Shown: positions 6,715-14,622 of the stretch, piece after piece
Position numbering within the stretch: position 1 is the first letter of the stretch
Layout of the letters: the number at the start of each line of letters is the position of its first letter
Source of the DNA: DAOTTI01 sp034437795
GTDB lineage: Bacteria > Chloroflexota > UBA11872 > UBA12225
Reading direction: 5' to 3'
Length of the DNA stretch: 15,219 nucleotides
Assembly: GCA_034437795.1 (NCBI GenBank)
Contig: DAOTTI010000169.1
Location: forward strand, 1-15,219
Made by a program: the position numbers and the translations under genes
The notes under the pieces: model-generated
Told to the model about the DNA's origin: nothing
Database searches by the model: none
Seen by the model: the letters and a program-made list of their open reading frames with translations, nothing else

Positions 6715-7344
6715 TTACGTCGCTCGCGCCACCGGCGCCTGCGGCCCCCGCGCGACGAGGCCGGTCCGCTGGCGCTCCGGCCCGCCGAAGAGCGCGCCCC
6801 GCTGCCAGGGCGTGCCCAGCGCCGGCAGCACCCACCGGTCCAGCCCGTAGTAGCCCGCCACCTTCCAGGCCAGCACCAGCCAGGTGGCGATGGCGAAGAG
6901 CAGCGGGTTCGTGCTCGCCGTGCCGGCCATCATGAAGTTCCAGTTCATGAACCCGCCGGTGAAGGCGGCGATGCCGGTAAACAATCCCAGAATGAGGGCA
7001 ATGCCCACCGCCAGCTCACCCAGCGTCACCAGCTTGGCAAACCAGGTGTAGGCCTGGATGCTCAGCAGGTACTCCAGAAAGCTGCGGTACCAGTCCACCG
7101 CGATCGGGGGCCGCGCCGGGGGCGCGGGGATGGCCACCGCGCGCTCCCAGAAGCCCTTGAGCGCCTCGCCGGTCTCCATCCACCTGGGGTCGGTGACCTT
7201 GTGCCAGCCCGCCTCCAGCCACTGGTACCCCAGATAGAGCCGCAGCAACAGCCAGAGCCAGGCCATCTGCACGCTGCCAAACAGGAACCGCGCCAGCGGC
7301 GGGTCCTGGATCTCCATGCCGGAGCGGATCACCTTCAGTGCCAT
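6715..7344 (-). CDS. DoxX-family integral membrane protein
   Basis: A 209-residue protein of the DoxX/DoxD family, with about four membrane segments (near 25-43, 102-121, 122-140 and 146-164). Family marks are LRLYLGYQWLEAGWHKVTDP early on and LGELAVGIALILGLFTGIAA in the second helix pair. Family members include the small subunit of archaeal thiosulfate:quinone oxidoreductase and a mycobacterial oxidoreductase-complex component linked to thiol homeostasis; which role applies here cannot be read from sequence. Residues 62-95 form a Pro-rich loop and the C-terminus is basic. The start has an excellent AGAGGAGGT site. It appears monocistronic: its own palindrome promoter is upstream, a hairpin separates it from the kinase gene, and another hairpin follows it. 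Confidence 0.85.
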   Translation of the reverse strand: MALKVIRSGMEIQDPPLARFLFGSVQMAWLWLLLRLYLGYQWLEAGWHKVTDPRWMETGEALKGFWERAVAIPAPPARPPIAVDWYRSFLEYLLSIQAYTWFAKLVTLGELAVGIALILGLFTGIAAFTGGFMNWNFMMAGTASTNPLLFAIATWLVLAWKVAGYYGLDRWVLPALGTPWQRGALFGGPERQRTGLVARGPQAPVARAT

Positions 7345-7417
7345 ACGTTTCCACCTCCTCTGATCATCTGCTCATCTGCATTCCGCGTTGTGGCGTCCTG
7401 CACCGAGCGTCACCCAG

Positions 7418-7462
7418 AGCGTAGCCCAGTGCAAGACCCCACGCTTCAGGGAAAACCCCGAT
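7418..7462 (-). promoter_or_regulatory. Candidate doxX promoter: palindrome site D plus -10-like element
   Basis: Site D (7445-7462) is TTCAGGGAAAACCCCGAT, a looser copy of the 18-bp motif. On the minus strand CTACGCTCT (7424-7416) has its T at 7423, exactly 30.5 bp from the site centre, and is identical to the element before rrf2. The predicted start is near 7411, about 67 nt before the doxX ATG. Confidence 0.6.
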
Positions 7463-7505
7463 TCTCCCGATCCGTTGGGGACGGCGCTGAGGAGACAGCC
7501 CTGAT

Positions 7506-7527
7506 CCGCTCAGCCCGCGCTGAGCGG
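7506..7527 (-). terminator. Hairpin overlapping the kinase stop codon
   Basis: CCGCTCAGC (7506-7514) pairs perfectly with GCTGAGCGG (7519-7527) over a 4-nt loop, and the stem can extend by two pairs past a bulge. It includes the TGA of the histidine kinase. There is no U-run. It sits between the kinase and the doxX promoter, so it may end the two-component transcript. Confidence 0.55.
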
Positions 7528-8697
7528 GATGGTGGCGCGGACCGTCGTGCCGCGACCGGGCGCGGACTCGAGCTCGAACCGGCCGCCGGCGAGCGCGATG
7601 CGCTCCTGCATGCTGAACAGCCCTAATCCTGCCCCCAGACCGGCAGCCACCACGCCGGACGCGCGGCCGGCGGTCCCGCGGCCATAGGCAGCGCGCTCGC
7701 GATGGCCGGCCGCTCGGCCACCGGCCACGTCCGCCGCCACCGGCGCAGCGACGGCGCCGAGCGGCGCCGGCAAGCCGCGGCCATTATCCTGGACCTCGAC
7801 GACCAGGCACTCATCACGCACCTCCAGGGTGACGCGGGCGCGACTGGCCTGCGCGTGCTTGGCCACATTGGCGAGGGCCTCCTGCACCAGGCGATAGACG
7901 GCCAGTTCCGCCGTGCGCGGCACGGGCAGCTCCGGCGGCAGCGCGGCGCGCCATTCCAGCGCAATCCCCGTCCGGGCGCTCCACTCCTCGGCGTAGGCGC
8001 GCAGCGCGGCGCTGAGCCCCATGTCGTCGAGCATCCGCGGGCGGAGCTCCAGCGCCAGGCGGCGCACGCCGTCCAGGGTCTCGCGCACCAGCGCGGAGAG
8101 CGTCTCAGTCTGCTCGATGAGCGCCTTCAGGTCAGTATCCGGCCGCGCCAGGGCGTCGCGGAGCAGGCGCAGGTGCAGCAGCAGCGTGGAAAGCGCCTGC
8201 CCCGTGTCGTCGTGGAGCTCCCGCGCCACGCGGTGCCGTTCTTCTTCCTGGGCCAGCAAGACCTGATCAGACACCTCCTGGAGACGAGCGGCGTAGGCCT
8301 CCACCTCGCGCGTGCGCTCCTGCAGGGCATCCAGCATCGTGTTGAACGCCCTGGCCAGCTGGTCCGTGTCCGGGTCGGCGATGGGCCCCAGCGCCACACG
8401 GGCGTCGAGGTCGCCGGCGGTGACGCGGCGCGCGGTGCGCTCCAGGCGCGCCAGCGGACGCAGGGCCGTCCGCAGCACCATCCAGTTCACCAGCAGGCTG
8501 AGCAGCAGGCCACCGGCCGCGAACAGGGCCATCATCTCATAGTGCGTGCCGTGGGGCGACTGCTTGACGTGGAGCGTCGTAAGATAGGTGCCGGCAGTGG
8601 CGCCGAGGGTGACGATGGCGACATTGGCCACCAGGATCTTGGTCAGGAGGGGCAGGCGGAGCAGGCGCCGTCCCACGTGGTGCCAGCGCCCGGTCAC
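7510..8697 (-). CDS. Sensor histidine kinase, NarX/DegS-like (HisKA_3), membrane-bound
   Basis: A 395-residue kinase. Two membrane segments (about 18-41 and 56-77) enclose only a 14-residue external loop containing two histidines, so it lacks the large periplasmic sensor of NarX; it may sense within the membrane or through a partner. HAMP spans about 78-131. The phosphoacceptor is H162 in RHRVARELHDDTGQALS. The ATPase domain has N277 in EALANVAKHA, DNGRG at 304-308, and GAGLGL at 355-360. Between DNGRG and GAGLGL lies an Ala/Gly/Arg-rich insert (about 311-353), much longer than usual. The GTG start at 8697 overlaps the response-regulator stop (GTGA), so the pair is co-translated with the regulator first. 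It most likely phosphorylates that regulator. Confidence 0.9.
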   Translation of the reverse strand: MTGRWHHVGRRLLRLPLLTKILVANVAIVTLGATAGTYLTTLHVKQSPHGTHYEMMALFAAGGLLLSLLVNWMVLRTALRPLARLERTARRVTAGDLDARVALGPIADPDTDQLARAFNTMLDALQERTREVEAYAARLQEVSDQVLLAQEEERHRVARELHDDTGQALSTLLLHLRLLRDALARPDTDLKALIEQTETLSALVRETLDGVRRLALELRPRMLDDMGLSAALRAYAEEWSARTGIALEWRAALPPELPVPRTAELAVYRLVQEALANVAKHAQASRARVTLEVRDECLVVEVQDNGRGLPAPLGAVAAPVAADVAGGRAAGHRERAAYGRGTAGRASGVVAAGLGAGLGLFSMQERIALAGGRFELESAPGRGTTVRATIPLSAG

Positions 8698-9395
8698 TCC
8701 AGTGCGGCCTCGGGGGTGAGGTAGCCCTCGCGCAGGGCGTAGCGCACCAGCTCCGCCCGCGTCTGCAGGCCCAGCTTGTTCATGATGTGCGCGCGGTGCG
8801 TCTCCACCGTCTTGACCGACACGACCAGCCGGTCGGCGATCTCCTGGTTGGTGTAGCCCTGCGCGATCAGGCGCAGCACTTCCCGCTCCCGCTCGGTGAG
8901 TGCCAGGTAGGCAGCGGCGGCGCGATCGCCGGCCCGGCGGGCGCGGTGGACGAAGTCGGTCAGCAGGCGCCGCTCCATCGTGGGATAGAGAAAGGGCTTG
9001 CCCTGGGCGGCGTCACGAATGGCGCCCAGCAGGTGCTCGTCGGCCGTCTGCTTCAGGACGTACCCGGCCCCGCCGGCCTGGATCACCTGGAACAGATAGG
9101 ACTCGCTGGCGTGCATGGTCAGGATGAGGACGGCTAGATCGGGAAAGGCCGCCTTGATCCGCCGCAGAGCCTCCAGCCCGTTGAGGCGGGGCATGCCGAT
9201 GTCGAGCACGACCACGTCCACGGCGCCCTGGCGCGCCAGGGCTGAGACGCGCTCCACGGCCTCCTCTCCGTCACCGGCCTCGCCGACCACCTCCATGTCC
9301 GGCTGCCCGTTGATGAGCAGGCGCAGCCCCGACCGCAGAATGGCGTGGTCGTCGGCGAGGAACACGCGCAGCTTCTGCCCGTCCATTGTCGTCAC
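8694..9395 (-). CDS. NarL/FixJ-family response regulator
   Basis: A 233-residue regulator. The receiver (about 8-125) has acidic D15/D16, phosphoacceptor D65 in VVVLDIGMP, T93 and K115. The LuxR-type helix-turn-helix (about 165-222) shows LTEREREVLRLIAQGYTNQEIADRL and VSVKTVETHRAHIMNKL. It starts at GTG 9395, with AGAGG six bases upstream; ATG 9386 is an alternative. It is followed by the kinase with a GTGA overlap. Regulators of this family, such as NarL and DosR, bind short inverted sites as dimers. NarL recognises heptamers in a 7-2-7 layout, the same layout as TCAGGGA-NN-TCCCTGA in this window. That makes it the best local candidate to bind the palindromes, by inference only. No palindrome is seen upstream of it; livF ends 60 bp away. 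Confidence 0.92.
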   Translation of the reverse strand: MTTMDGQKLRVFLADDHAILRSGLRLLINGQPDMEVVGEAGDGEEAVERVSALARQGAVDVVVLDIGMPRLNGLEALRRIKAAFPDLAVLILTMHASESYLFQVIQAGGAGYVLKQTADEHLLGAIRDAAQGKPFLYPTMERRLLTDFVHRARRAGDRAAAAYLALTEREREVLRLIAQGYTNQEIADRLVVSVKTVETHRAHIMNKLGLQTRAELVRYALREGYLTPEAALE

Positions 9396-9455
9396 CAGGC
9401 GCCTCTACTCTAGACAGAGCATACGCCCCTGCGAGTTCAGGCTGTGGGCTAGAGC

Positions 9456-10163
9456 TTACAGGCCGAGGTAGGCCTTGCGCACCGTCTCCAGGTTTCGGAC
9501 CGCGCCGGCGGGGCCCTCGATCTCGATCCGGCCGTTGCTGAGCACGTAGGCGTAGTCGCTCACCGCCAGCGCCAGCTGGACGTTCTGCTCCACCAGGAGC
9601 ATGGTCAACCCCTGCTCCTTCAGGCGCAGGATGATCTCGAAGAGGCTCAGCACCAGGCGAGGGGACAGCCCCAACGATGGCTCGTCGAACATCAGGATGC
9701 GGGGCTGGCCCATCAGGCCACGGGCGATGGCCAGCATCTGCTGCTCTCCGCCGCTGAGCGTGCCCGCCACCTGGCGCTGCCGCTCCTTGAGGCGCGGAAA
9801 GAGGGTGAAGACCTGCTCCAGCGCCTGGGCGAACTGGCGGCGCGCCCGCGCCGGGGTCGCGCCTAGCTCCAGGTTCTCCCGCACCGTGAGGTCGGTGAAG
9901 AGCTGCCGCCCTTCGGGGACCATGATCAGCCCCCGCTGCGCCTTGGCGTGGGCGGAGAGGCGCGTCACGTCCTCGCCGTCAAACGTCACCGTCCCTCGCC
10001 AGGGGGGCAGGAGCCCCATCACGCTACGCAGCAGCGTGGTCTTGCCACTCCCGTTCGAACCAACCAGCGTGGTGACGCGGCCATCTTCGAGGCGCAGGGA
10101 TGCTCCCCAGAGGATCTGGACCTCGCCGTAGCCGGCGTCAAGCTCGCGTACCTCCAGGCTCAT
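9456..10163 (-). CDS. livF: Branched-chain amino acid-type ABC transporter ATPase LivF
   Basis: A 235-residue ATPase that powers uptake with LivG. Walker A GSNGSGKT is at 35-42, the signature LSGGEQQ at 136-142, and Walker B RILMFDEP at 155-162. The segment LLVEQNVQLALAVSDYAYVLSNGRI is the typical LivF switch region. The length is normal for LivF. The start ATG at 10163 overlaps the livG stop (ATGA). It is the last transporter gene of the operon. Confidence 0.94.
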   Translation of the reverse strand: MSLEVRELDAGYGEVQILWGASLRLEDGRVTTLVGSNGSGKTTLLRSVMGLLPPWRGTVTFDGEDVTRLSAHAKAQRGLIMVPEGRQLFTDLTVRENLELGATPARARRQFAQALEQVFTLFPRLKERQRQVAGTLSGGEQQMLAIARGLMGQPRILMFDEPSLGLSPRLVLSLFEIILRLKEQGLTMLLVEQNVQLALAVSDYAYVLSNGRIEIEGPAGAVRNLETVRKAYLGL

Positions 10164-11017
10164 GGCGCCGCTCCGTCAGCGGTGTCGGCGGCACTTGCGG
10201 TCTCCGGCTCGCCCGCAACCGGTCCGGGCGGCCCCCCGGCTGCGGCCGTCCGCGCCGCCTCCGCAGCGCGAGCCATCAGGCGCTCGGCAGCCGCGGGGTC
10301 GCCCAGGTAGGCCTCGATCACCTTCGGATCGTTGGCGACCTCCTCGGGGCGCCCTTCGGCGATCTTGGCGCCGTAGTCCAGCACCACGACGCGATCGGAA
10401 AGCGCCATCACGGCGTGCATCAGGTGCTCGATCATCATCACCGTCACGCCCCCGTCGCGCACGCGCCGGATCACGGCCAGCATCTCCGCCACCTCGCTGG
10501 GGTTGAGGCCGGCCAGCACCTCATCGAGCAGCAGGAGGTGGGGACGCGCCGCCAGGGCGCGCGCCAGCTCCAGGCGCTTCTTCTCGGCCACATTGAGCTT
10601 GGCCGCCGGCAGAGACGCCCGCCTGGCCAGGCCGACGACGTCCAGCACGTCCTCGGCTACCTCTGCGGCGGCGCGCAGGGGGAGGCGCTCGCGGCCGAAG
10701 CAGGCGCCGGCCATGACGTTCTGCAGGACGGTGAGCTCGCCCAGCGGCCGCACGACCTGATGGGCACGGGCGATCCCGCGCCGCGCCACGGCGTACGGGG
10801 GCAGGCCGCTGATGCGCTCGCCCCGGAACAGGACCTGGCCGGTGTTGGGCGGGTAGACGCCATTGATGACGTTAAAGAGCGTGGTCTTCCCCGCCCCGTT
10901 CGGGCCAATCAGCCCCACGATCTCGTCTTCCTCAACTGAGACGGAGACGTGGTTCAGCGCCACCAGCCCGCCAAAGCGCCTGGAGACATCTTGCACGTCG
11001 AGCAGCGGGGCCGCCAT
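10160..11017 (-). CDS. livG: Branched-chain amino acid-type ABC transporter ATPase LivG
   Basis: Partner ATPase of LivF, 285 residues from ATG 11017, which has TGAGGAC just upstream. A GTG at 11026 overlapping the livM stop (GTGA) is the alternative start and would add three residues. Walker A is GPNGAGKT (about 38-45) and Walker B is LLLLDE (about 161-166). The signature position reads LNVAEKKRLELARAL instead of LSGGQ, a variation seen in some LivG-like proteins; the paired LivF has a canonical signature. The last 35 or so residues are an Ala/Gly/Pro-rich tail. The end overlaps livF by four bases. Confidence 0.93.
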   Translation of the reverse strand: MAAPLLDVQDVSRRFGGLVALNHVSVSVEEDEIVGLIGPNGAGKTTLFNVINGVYPPNTGQVLFRGERISGLPPYAVARRGIARAHQVVRPLGELTVLQNVMAGACFGRERLPLRAAAEVAEDVLDVVGLARRASLPAAKLNVAEKKRLELARALAARPHLLLLDEVLAGLNPSEVAEMLAVIRRVRDGGVTVMMIEHLMHAVMALSDRVVVLDYGAKIAEGRPEEVANDPKVIEAYLGDPAAAERLMARAAEAARTAAAGGPPGPVAGEPETASAADTADGAAP

Positions 11018-11022
11018 CGTCC

Positions 11023-12042
11023 TCACTCGAGATACTTGCGCAGGCGCGGTACCCGCTGGCGAAGCTCCCCGACGAAGCCCTGCGTCAGGAAGAGCACGAT
11101 GACTAGGAGCAGCACGCCGGCAATGGCCAGGTGCAGCGCGCGGAACAGGGGATTGATCAGCAGCATGGTGCGCAGGCGCTCATAGATCACAGCGCCGGCG
11201 ATTGGGCCCGTCACCGTCCCGAACCCGCCCAGCATCACCATCACCAGGGCCTCGATGGATGTCAGCAGGTGGAAGGCTGAGCCGGGCTCGATCACGCCGT
11301 TCTTGAAGAAGAAGGCGGCGCCGGCCAGGGCAGGGAAGAACGCGGAGCAGGCGAAGGCGGCAATCTTGTACGGGGCCGGATTGATCCCCAGCACCTGGGC
11401 GGCGTCCTGGTCCTCACGGATGGCCATCAGCGCCAGCCCGAACTTGGACTGCTTGATCACGTAGCTGGTGGCGACGGTGGCCAGCGCGATCACGACGATG
11501 GCGGAGTAGGCCAGCCACAGGGCGCCGGCGGGGCCGCCGTAGGAGGCGTAGACGGCGAAGTTGAAGAACATCCCCGTCGAGCCGCCGAACGGCTGGAAGT
11601 TGGTGACGAAGGCCCGCGTGGCCTCGTTGATGCCGATCGTCGCCAGGGCAAAGTAGGCGCCCCGCAGGCGAAGCACCGGCGCCCCTACCACGGCGGCGCA
11701 GAGCGTGGCTGCGGCGGCTGCGACCAGGGCCGCGGGGATGAAGTGCACCTGGAAGCCCTGCATCAGAAAGAAGGCGAAGTAGCCGCCCAGGCCGAAGAAC
11801 ACCACGTGGCCAAAGCTGACGTAGCCGGTGTACCCCATGATGATGTTCACGCTCGACGCCAGGACGACCAGCATCAGGAGCAGGAACAGCTCCTCGCGCA
11901 GGGAGGCCGATCCCGTCACCACCGGCAGCAGCGAGACGGCCACGATGGCCAGCAGCACTATCCAGAGGAACGGCTGCCGCCAGACGCGCCACTGCCGGCT
12001 GGCCGCGGCCGGCCGCCTTACCGCTTCCACCACCTGCGCCAT
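11023..12042 (-). CDS. livM: Branched-chain amino acid-type ABC transporter permease LivM
   Basis: A 339-residue permease with about nine or ten membrane segments after a short basic N-terminus. The conserved LASSVNIIMGYTGYVSFGHVVFFGLGGYFA near residues 60-90 identifies the LivM family, and the segment ALMAIREDQDAAQVLGINPAPYK is the cytoplasmic loop that meets the ATPases. The ATG at 12042 has AGGA about nine bases upstream. It abuts livG at its 3' end and is separated from livH by 158 bp holding a hairpin and repeats. Confidence 0.94.
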   Translation of the reverse strand: MAQVVEAVRRPAAASRQWRVWRQPFLWIVLLAIVAVSLLPVVTGSASLREELFLLLMLVVLASSVNIIMGYTGYVSFGHVVFFGLGGYFAFFLMQGFQVHFIPAALVAAAAATLCAAVVGAPVLRLRGAYFALATIGINEATRAFVTNFQPFGGSTGMFFNFAVYASYGGPAGALWLAYSAIVVIALATVATSYVIKQSKFGLALMAIREDQDAAQVLGINPAPYKIAAFACSAFFPALAGAAFFFKNGVIEPGSAFHLLTSIEALVMVMLGGFGTVTGPIAGAVIYERLRTMLLINPLFRALHLAIAGVLLLVIVLFLTQGFVGELRQRVPRLRKYLE

Positions 12043-12061
12043 GCTGCTGTCCTAGCCAGCG

Positions 12062-12096
12062 GAGCCCTCACCCTCTCCCTGTGGGAGCGAGGGCTC
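12062..12096. repeat. Nested hairpin in the livH-livM gap
   Basis: GAGCCCTC (12062-12069) pairs with GAGGGCTC (12089-12096), and inside it CTCCC (12075-12079) pairs with GGGAG (12083-12087) over TGT. The layout of C-rich and G-rich blocks resembles the 50-bp repeats at 14826 and 14912, so it may be a relic of the same dispersed family. It lies within the operon transcript and could act as an attenuator or processing site. Confidence 0.55.
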
Positions 12097-12113
12097 GTCG
12101 CTCTCCCGTGGGG

Positions 12114-12137
12114 GACGCAAAGACGCGCAGAGGAGCA
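12114..12137. repeat. Imperfect 8-bp periodic repeat, three units
   Basis: GACGCAAA, GACGCGCA and GAGGAGCA follow one another at 8-bp intervals. They match the complement of the octamers at 14736-14775. The rest of the 12043-12200 gap contains no gene. Confidence 0.45.
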
Positions 12138-12200
12138 AGCCCGTCTGCTGCTTCGTCTCTCCGTGCCAAAGTGCGACATGCTCAGAGCCCTGCGGCGCCC

Positions 12201-13061
12201 TTACCGTGCGCCGAAGATGCCGGCCGGCCGCAGCAGCAGGACCAGTACAAAGGCCACGTACTCGATCACCGGCACCCAGCTCACGGGCAGGAAGATGGTG
12301 GTGACCCCTTCCAGCAGGCCCAGCAGCACGCCCCCCAGCAGGGCGCCGGTCGGGTTGCCCAGACCGCCCAGCACGACGATGACGAAGCTCTTCAGCTCGT
12401 AGGTGCCGCCGGACAGGATGGTGAACGGGAACAGGGTAGCGATGAGCGCTCCCGCGGTCATGGCCAGCATGGCGCCGATGCCGAAGCTCAGGGCCAGGAT
12501 GGCCGTGGTGTTGATGCCCATCAGTTCGGCCGCCGCGCGGTTGTTGGCCACGGCGCGGATCGACTTGCCGGCGCGGGTGCGGTACAGGAACGCGTACAGG
12601 GCCGCGGTGACCAGGATGGCGACAAGCACCGCCACGGCCTTGGTCCCCAGGATGGTGACCGCTCCGGCGCGGATGGCGCCCAGCTTCACGTCCAGGGCGC
12701 GAGGCGTGGTGGTGAAGATGACCGTACCCAGGCCGATAATGACGAGGTTGACGGCAAAGGTGGCCAATAGGGTCGTCAGCTCAGGGGCGTTGATCACGCG
12801 GTGCACCGCCACCAGGTACAGCACCACGCCGGTGATGAGGCCCAGCCCCAGGGTCAGAAGCAGGCCCACGTACGCGGGAACCCCCAGCTGCGTCTGCAGC
12901 AGGTAGACGGCAAACATGCCGAGGACGATGAGCGGGCCGTGCGCCAGGTTGATCACCCGCATCACGCCAAAGATGAGGGTGAGGCCCATCGCGGCCAGGC
13001 CGTAGATAAAGCCCAGCATGAAGCCATCGATCGATGACGCCGCCAGCGCCTCCACGCTCAC
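12201..13061 (-). CDS. livH: Branched-chain amino acid-type ABC transporter permease LivH
   Basis: A 286-residue permease with about eight membrane segments. The family opening GFMLGFIYGLAAMGLTLIFG is followed by GVMRVINLAHGPLIVLGMF, and AVANNRAAAELMGINTTAIL is the ATPase-contact loop. It starts at GTG 13061 with AAGGAG close upstream; no better ATG exists in frame. The end reads LLLRPAGIFGAR, typical of LivH. It lies between the binding-protein gene and livM. Confidence 0.94.
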   Translation of the reverse strand: MSVEALAASSIDGFMLGFIYGLAAMGLTLIFGVMRVINLAHGPLIVLGMFAVYLLQTQLGVPAYVGLLLTLGLGLITGVVLYLVAVHRVINAPELTTLLATFAVNLVIIGLGTVIFTTTPRALDVKLGAIRAGAVTILGTKAVAVLVAILVTAALYAFLYRTRAGKSIRAVANNRAAAELMGINTTAILALSFGIGAMLAMTAGALIATLFPFTILSGGTYELKSFVIVVLGGLGNPTGALLGGVLLGLLEGVTTIFLPVSWVPVIEYVAFVLVLLLRPAGIFGAR

Positions 13062-13200
13062 CGCGCTCCTTCATCTGCGCCACCCAGGCAGATCCGAAAC
13101 GAAGCGTGAAGACGCCGGGCGCAGTAACTCCGGATCAACGACCCCGTCCTGCGCCCTCAGCGTCTCCATCGCCACGCGTCTCTGCGTCTTGGTGTGCCGT

Positions 13201-13224
13201 GTCCCTTTGTCCCTCTGTCCCTGT
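13201..13224. repeat. 8-bp tandem repeat, three units, before livH
   Basis: GTCCCTTT, GTCCCTCT and GTCCCTGT are consecutive 8-mers differing at one or two positions. They sit in the 192-bp gap between the binding-protein gene and livH, which otherwise shows degraded sequence of the same style and no gene. Confidence 0.6.
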
Positions 13225-13253
13225 AACCCGCGTCTCCCCAGTGGGCCGTCCCG

Positions 13254-14573
13254 CTACACGGGCCGGAGCTGGGGATCGGCGGACTTGCCCTCAGGGGGCC
13301 AGACCACGGGCTTGACCAGCCTGCCGGAGGCGTCCTTCTGCCACTGGATGTACACCATCTCGTGGCCGATCTGCTTGCCAAACGTCTTGGCCGCCTGATC
13401 GAACTTCACGCGCCCGTAGAAGGTGAGCAGGTCCAGCCTGGCCAGGGCGCTGCGGAGCCTCTCGTTGTCGATCGCGCCGGCCTCCTCCAGCCCCTTCTGG
13501 AGAATGAGCCCGGCCGCGTAGCCGCCGGCCGCGTGGTAGCTAGGCTCCTCGCCGAACCGCGCCTGATAGGCCTTCACGAAGTCGTCGATGCTGATACCGT
13601 ACCAAGGGACACCGGCAGCCCGCGCCGACTCCTGGCTGTAGCGGGCCACCGGCTCCCACTGGCTGGGCCCGACGACGTACTGCGCCGCATCGCCGATCTC
13701 GGCGAAGGTCGGCTCCGGCGGGGCCACCAGCAGAGCGACCAGGCGCACCGGCACGTTCTTCTCGTAGAGCTGCTTGGCGAAGGTGGTGCCGTCCTGGAAG
13801 TGCCCGCCGCCCATGATGGCGTCCGGCCTGGCCGCCTGGATCTTGCTGATGAACGGCGAGAAGTCCACCGTGCCCGTGTCGTACCCCTCGAAGAGCACGA
13901 TGTCGTAGCCCTTGCCCTTGGCGTAGGTCTGGGTCGCCGTGGCTACGTCCGTGGAGAAGCGGTCCTTCTCATGCACGATGGCCAGACGTTTCAGCGACGC
14001 GTTCAGGCGCTGGAGCATGTCCACCGCCCCCGTAAGATAGCGGCTGGCGGGCGTGTACAGTTGGAAGATGTTGCGGAAGCCCTGCTCCATGGTGGTGTCG
14101 GACGCGGCGCCGGTAGTGATCATGACCTTGCCGTACTGCTCGGCCACCACCGCCGCCGTCTGGGTCAGGCCGCTGCTGTACGGGCTGATCAGGACGTCGA
14201 CCTTGTCGTCGGTGATGAGCTTGGTGTACAGGGCCTGGACGCGGTCGGCCTTGCTCTCGTCGTCGTAGAACTTGAGTTCTGGCGTGGCAGGACCGTCCTT
14301 GAGCTTGATGCCGCCCGCCTTCCGCACGTCGTCCACCCAGAGCTGCAGACCCTGGAGCTGGCGCTTAGATTCGGTAGTCAGGCTCCCCGTCTGCGAGGCG
14401 GTAAACCCGATGGTCATCCGTTTGGGCGCGGCCCCGCCGCCGGGCCCGCCGGCCGTCCCCGGGGCCCCCGCCGGACCGCAGGCCGCCAGCGCCGCGCCGC
14501 CCAGCACCGTTCCCCACAGGCCGGCGAGCAGGATCGAACGGCGGCTGACCGAGCCAGCAGTGCTTGCTTCCAT
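13254..14573 (-). CDS. ABC transporter substrate-binding lipoprotein (LivJ/LivK-like, Tat signal)
   Basis: A 439-residue periplasmic-binding-protein family 6 member that captures the substrate for LivHMGF. It starts at ATG 14573 with GGGAGGAG seven bases upstream; the frame is open to 15029, but that upstream part is only repeat-derived sequence. The signal peptide has a twin-arginine motif SRRSILL (residues 10-16) and a lipobox LAAC with C32, so it is probably exported folded and lipid-anchored. The mature part opens KRMTIGFTASQTGSLTTESK and contains the family stretch DKVDVLISPYSSGLTQTAAVVAEQYGKVMI. The substrate cannot be assigned: the family also serves amides, urea and aromatic acids. 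Confidence 0.92.
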   Translation of the reverse strand: MEASTAGSVSRRSILLAGLWGTVLGGAALAACGPAGAPGTAGGPGGGAAPKRMTIGFTASQTGSLTTESKRQLQGLQLWVDDVRKAGGIKLKDGPATPELKFYDDESKADRVQALYTKLITDDKVDVLISPYSSGLTQTAAVVAEQYGKVMITTGAASDTTMEQGFRNIFQLYTPASRYLTGAVDMLQRLNASLKRLAIVHEKDRFSTDVATATQTYAKGKGYDIVLFEGYDTGTVDFSPFISKIQAARPDAIMGGGHFQDGTTFAKQLYEKNVPVRLVALLVAPPEPTFAEIGDAAQYVVGPSQWEPVARYSQESARAAGVPWYGISIDDFVKAYQARFGEEPSYHAAGGYAAGLILQKGLEEAGAIDNERLRSALARLDLLTFYGRVKFDQAAKTFGKQIGHEMVYIQWQKDASGRLVKPVVWPPEGKSADPQLRPV

Positions 14574-14622
14574 TTCGCACTCCTCCCGCAGCGGGCAGGA
14601 AAACCAGCACCCGCTACTACCC

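Noticed and set aside
9661..9700. GGGGACAGCCCC in livF as another palindrome copy
   Set aside because: It lacks the ATC/GAT flanks, its half-site spacing differs, and it lies in conserved coding sequence with no promoter context.
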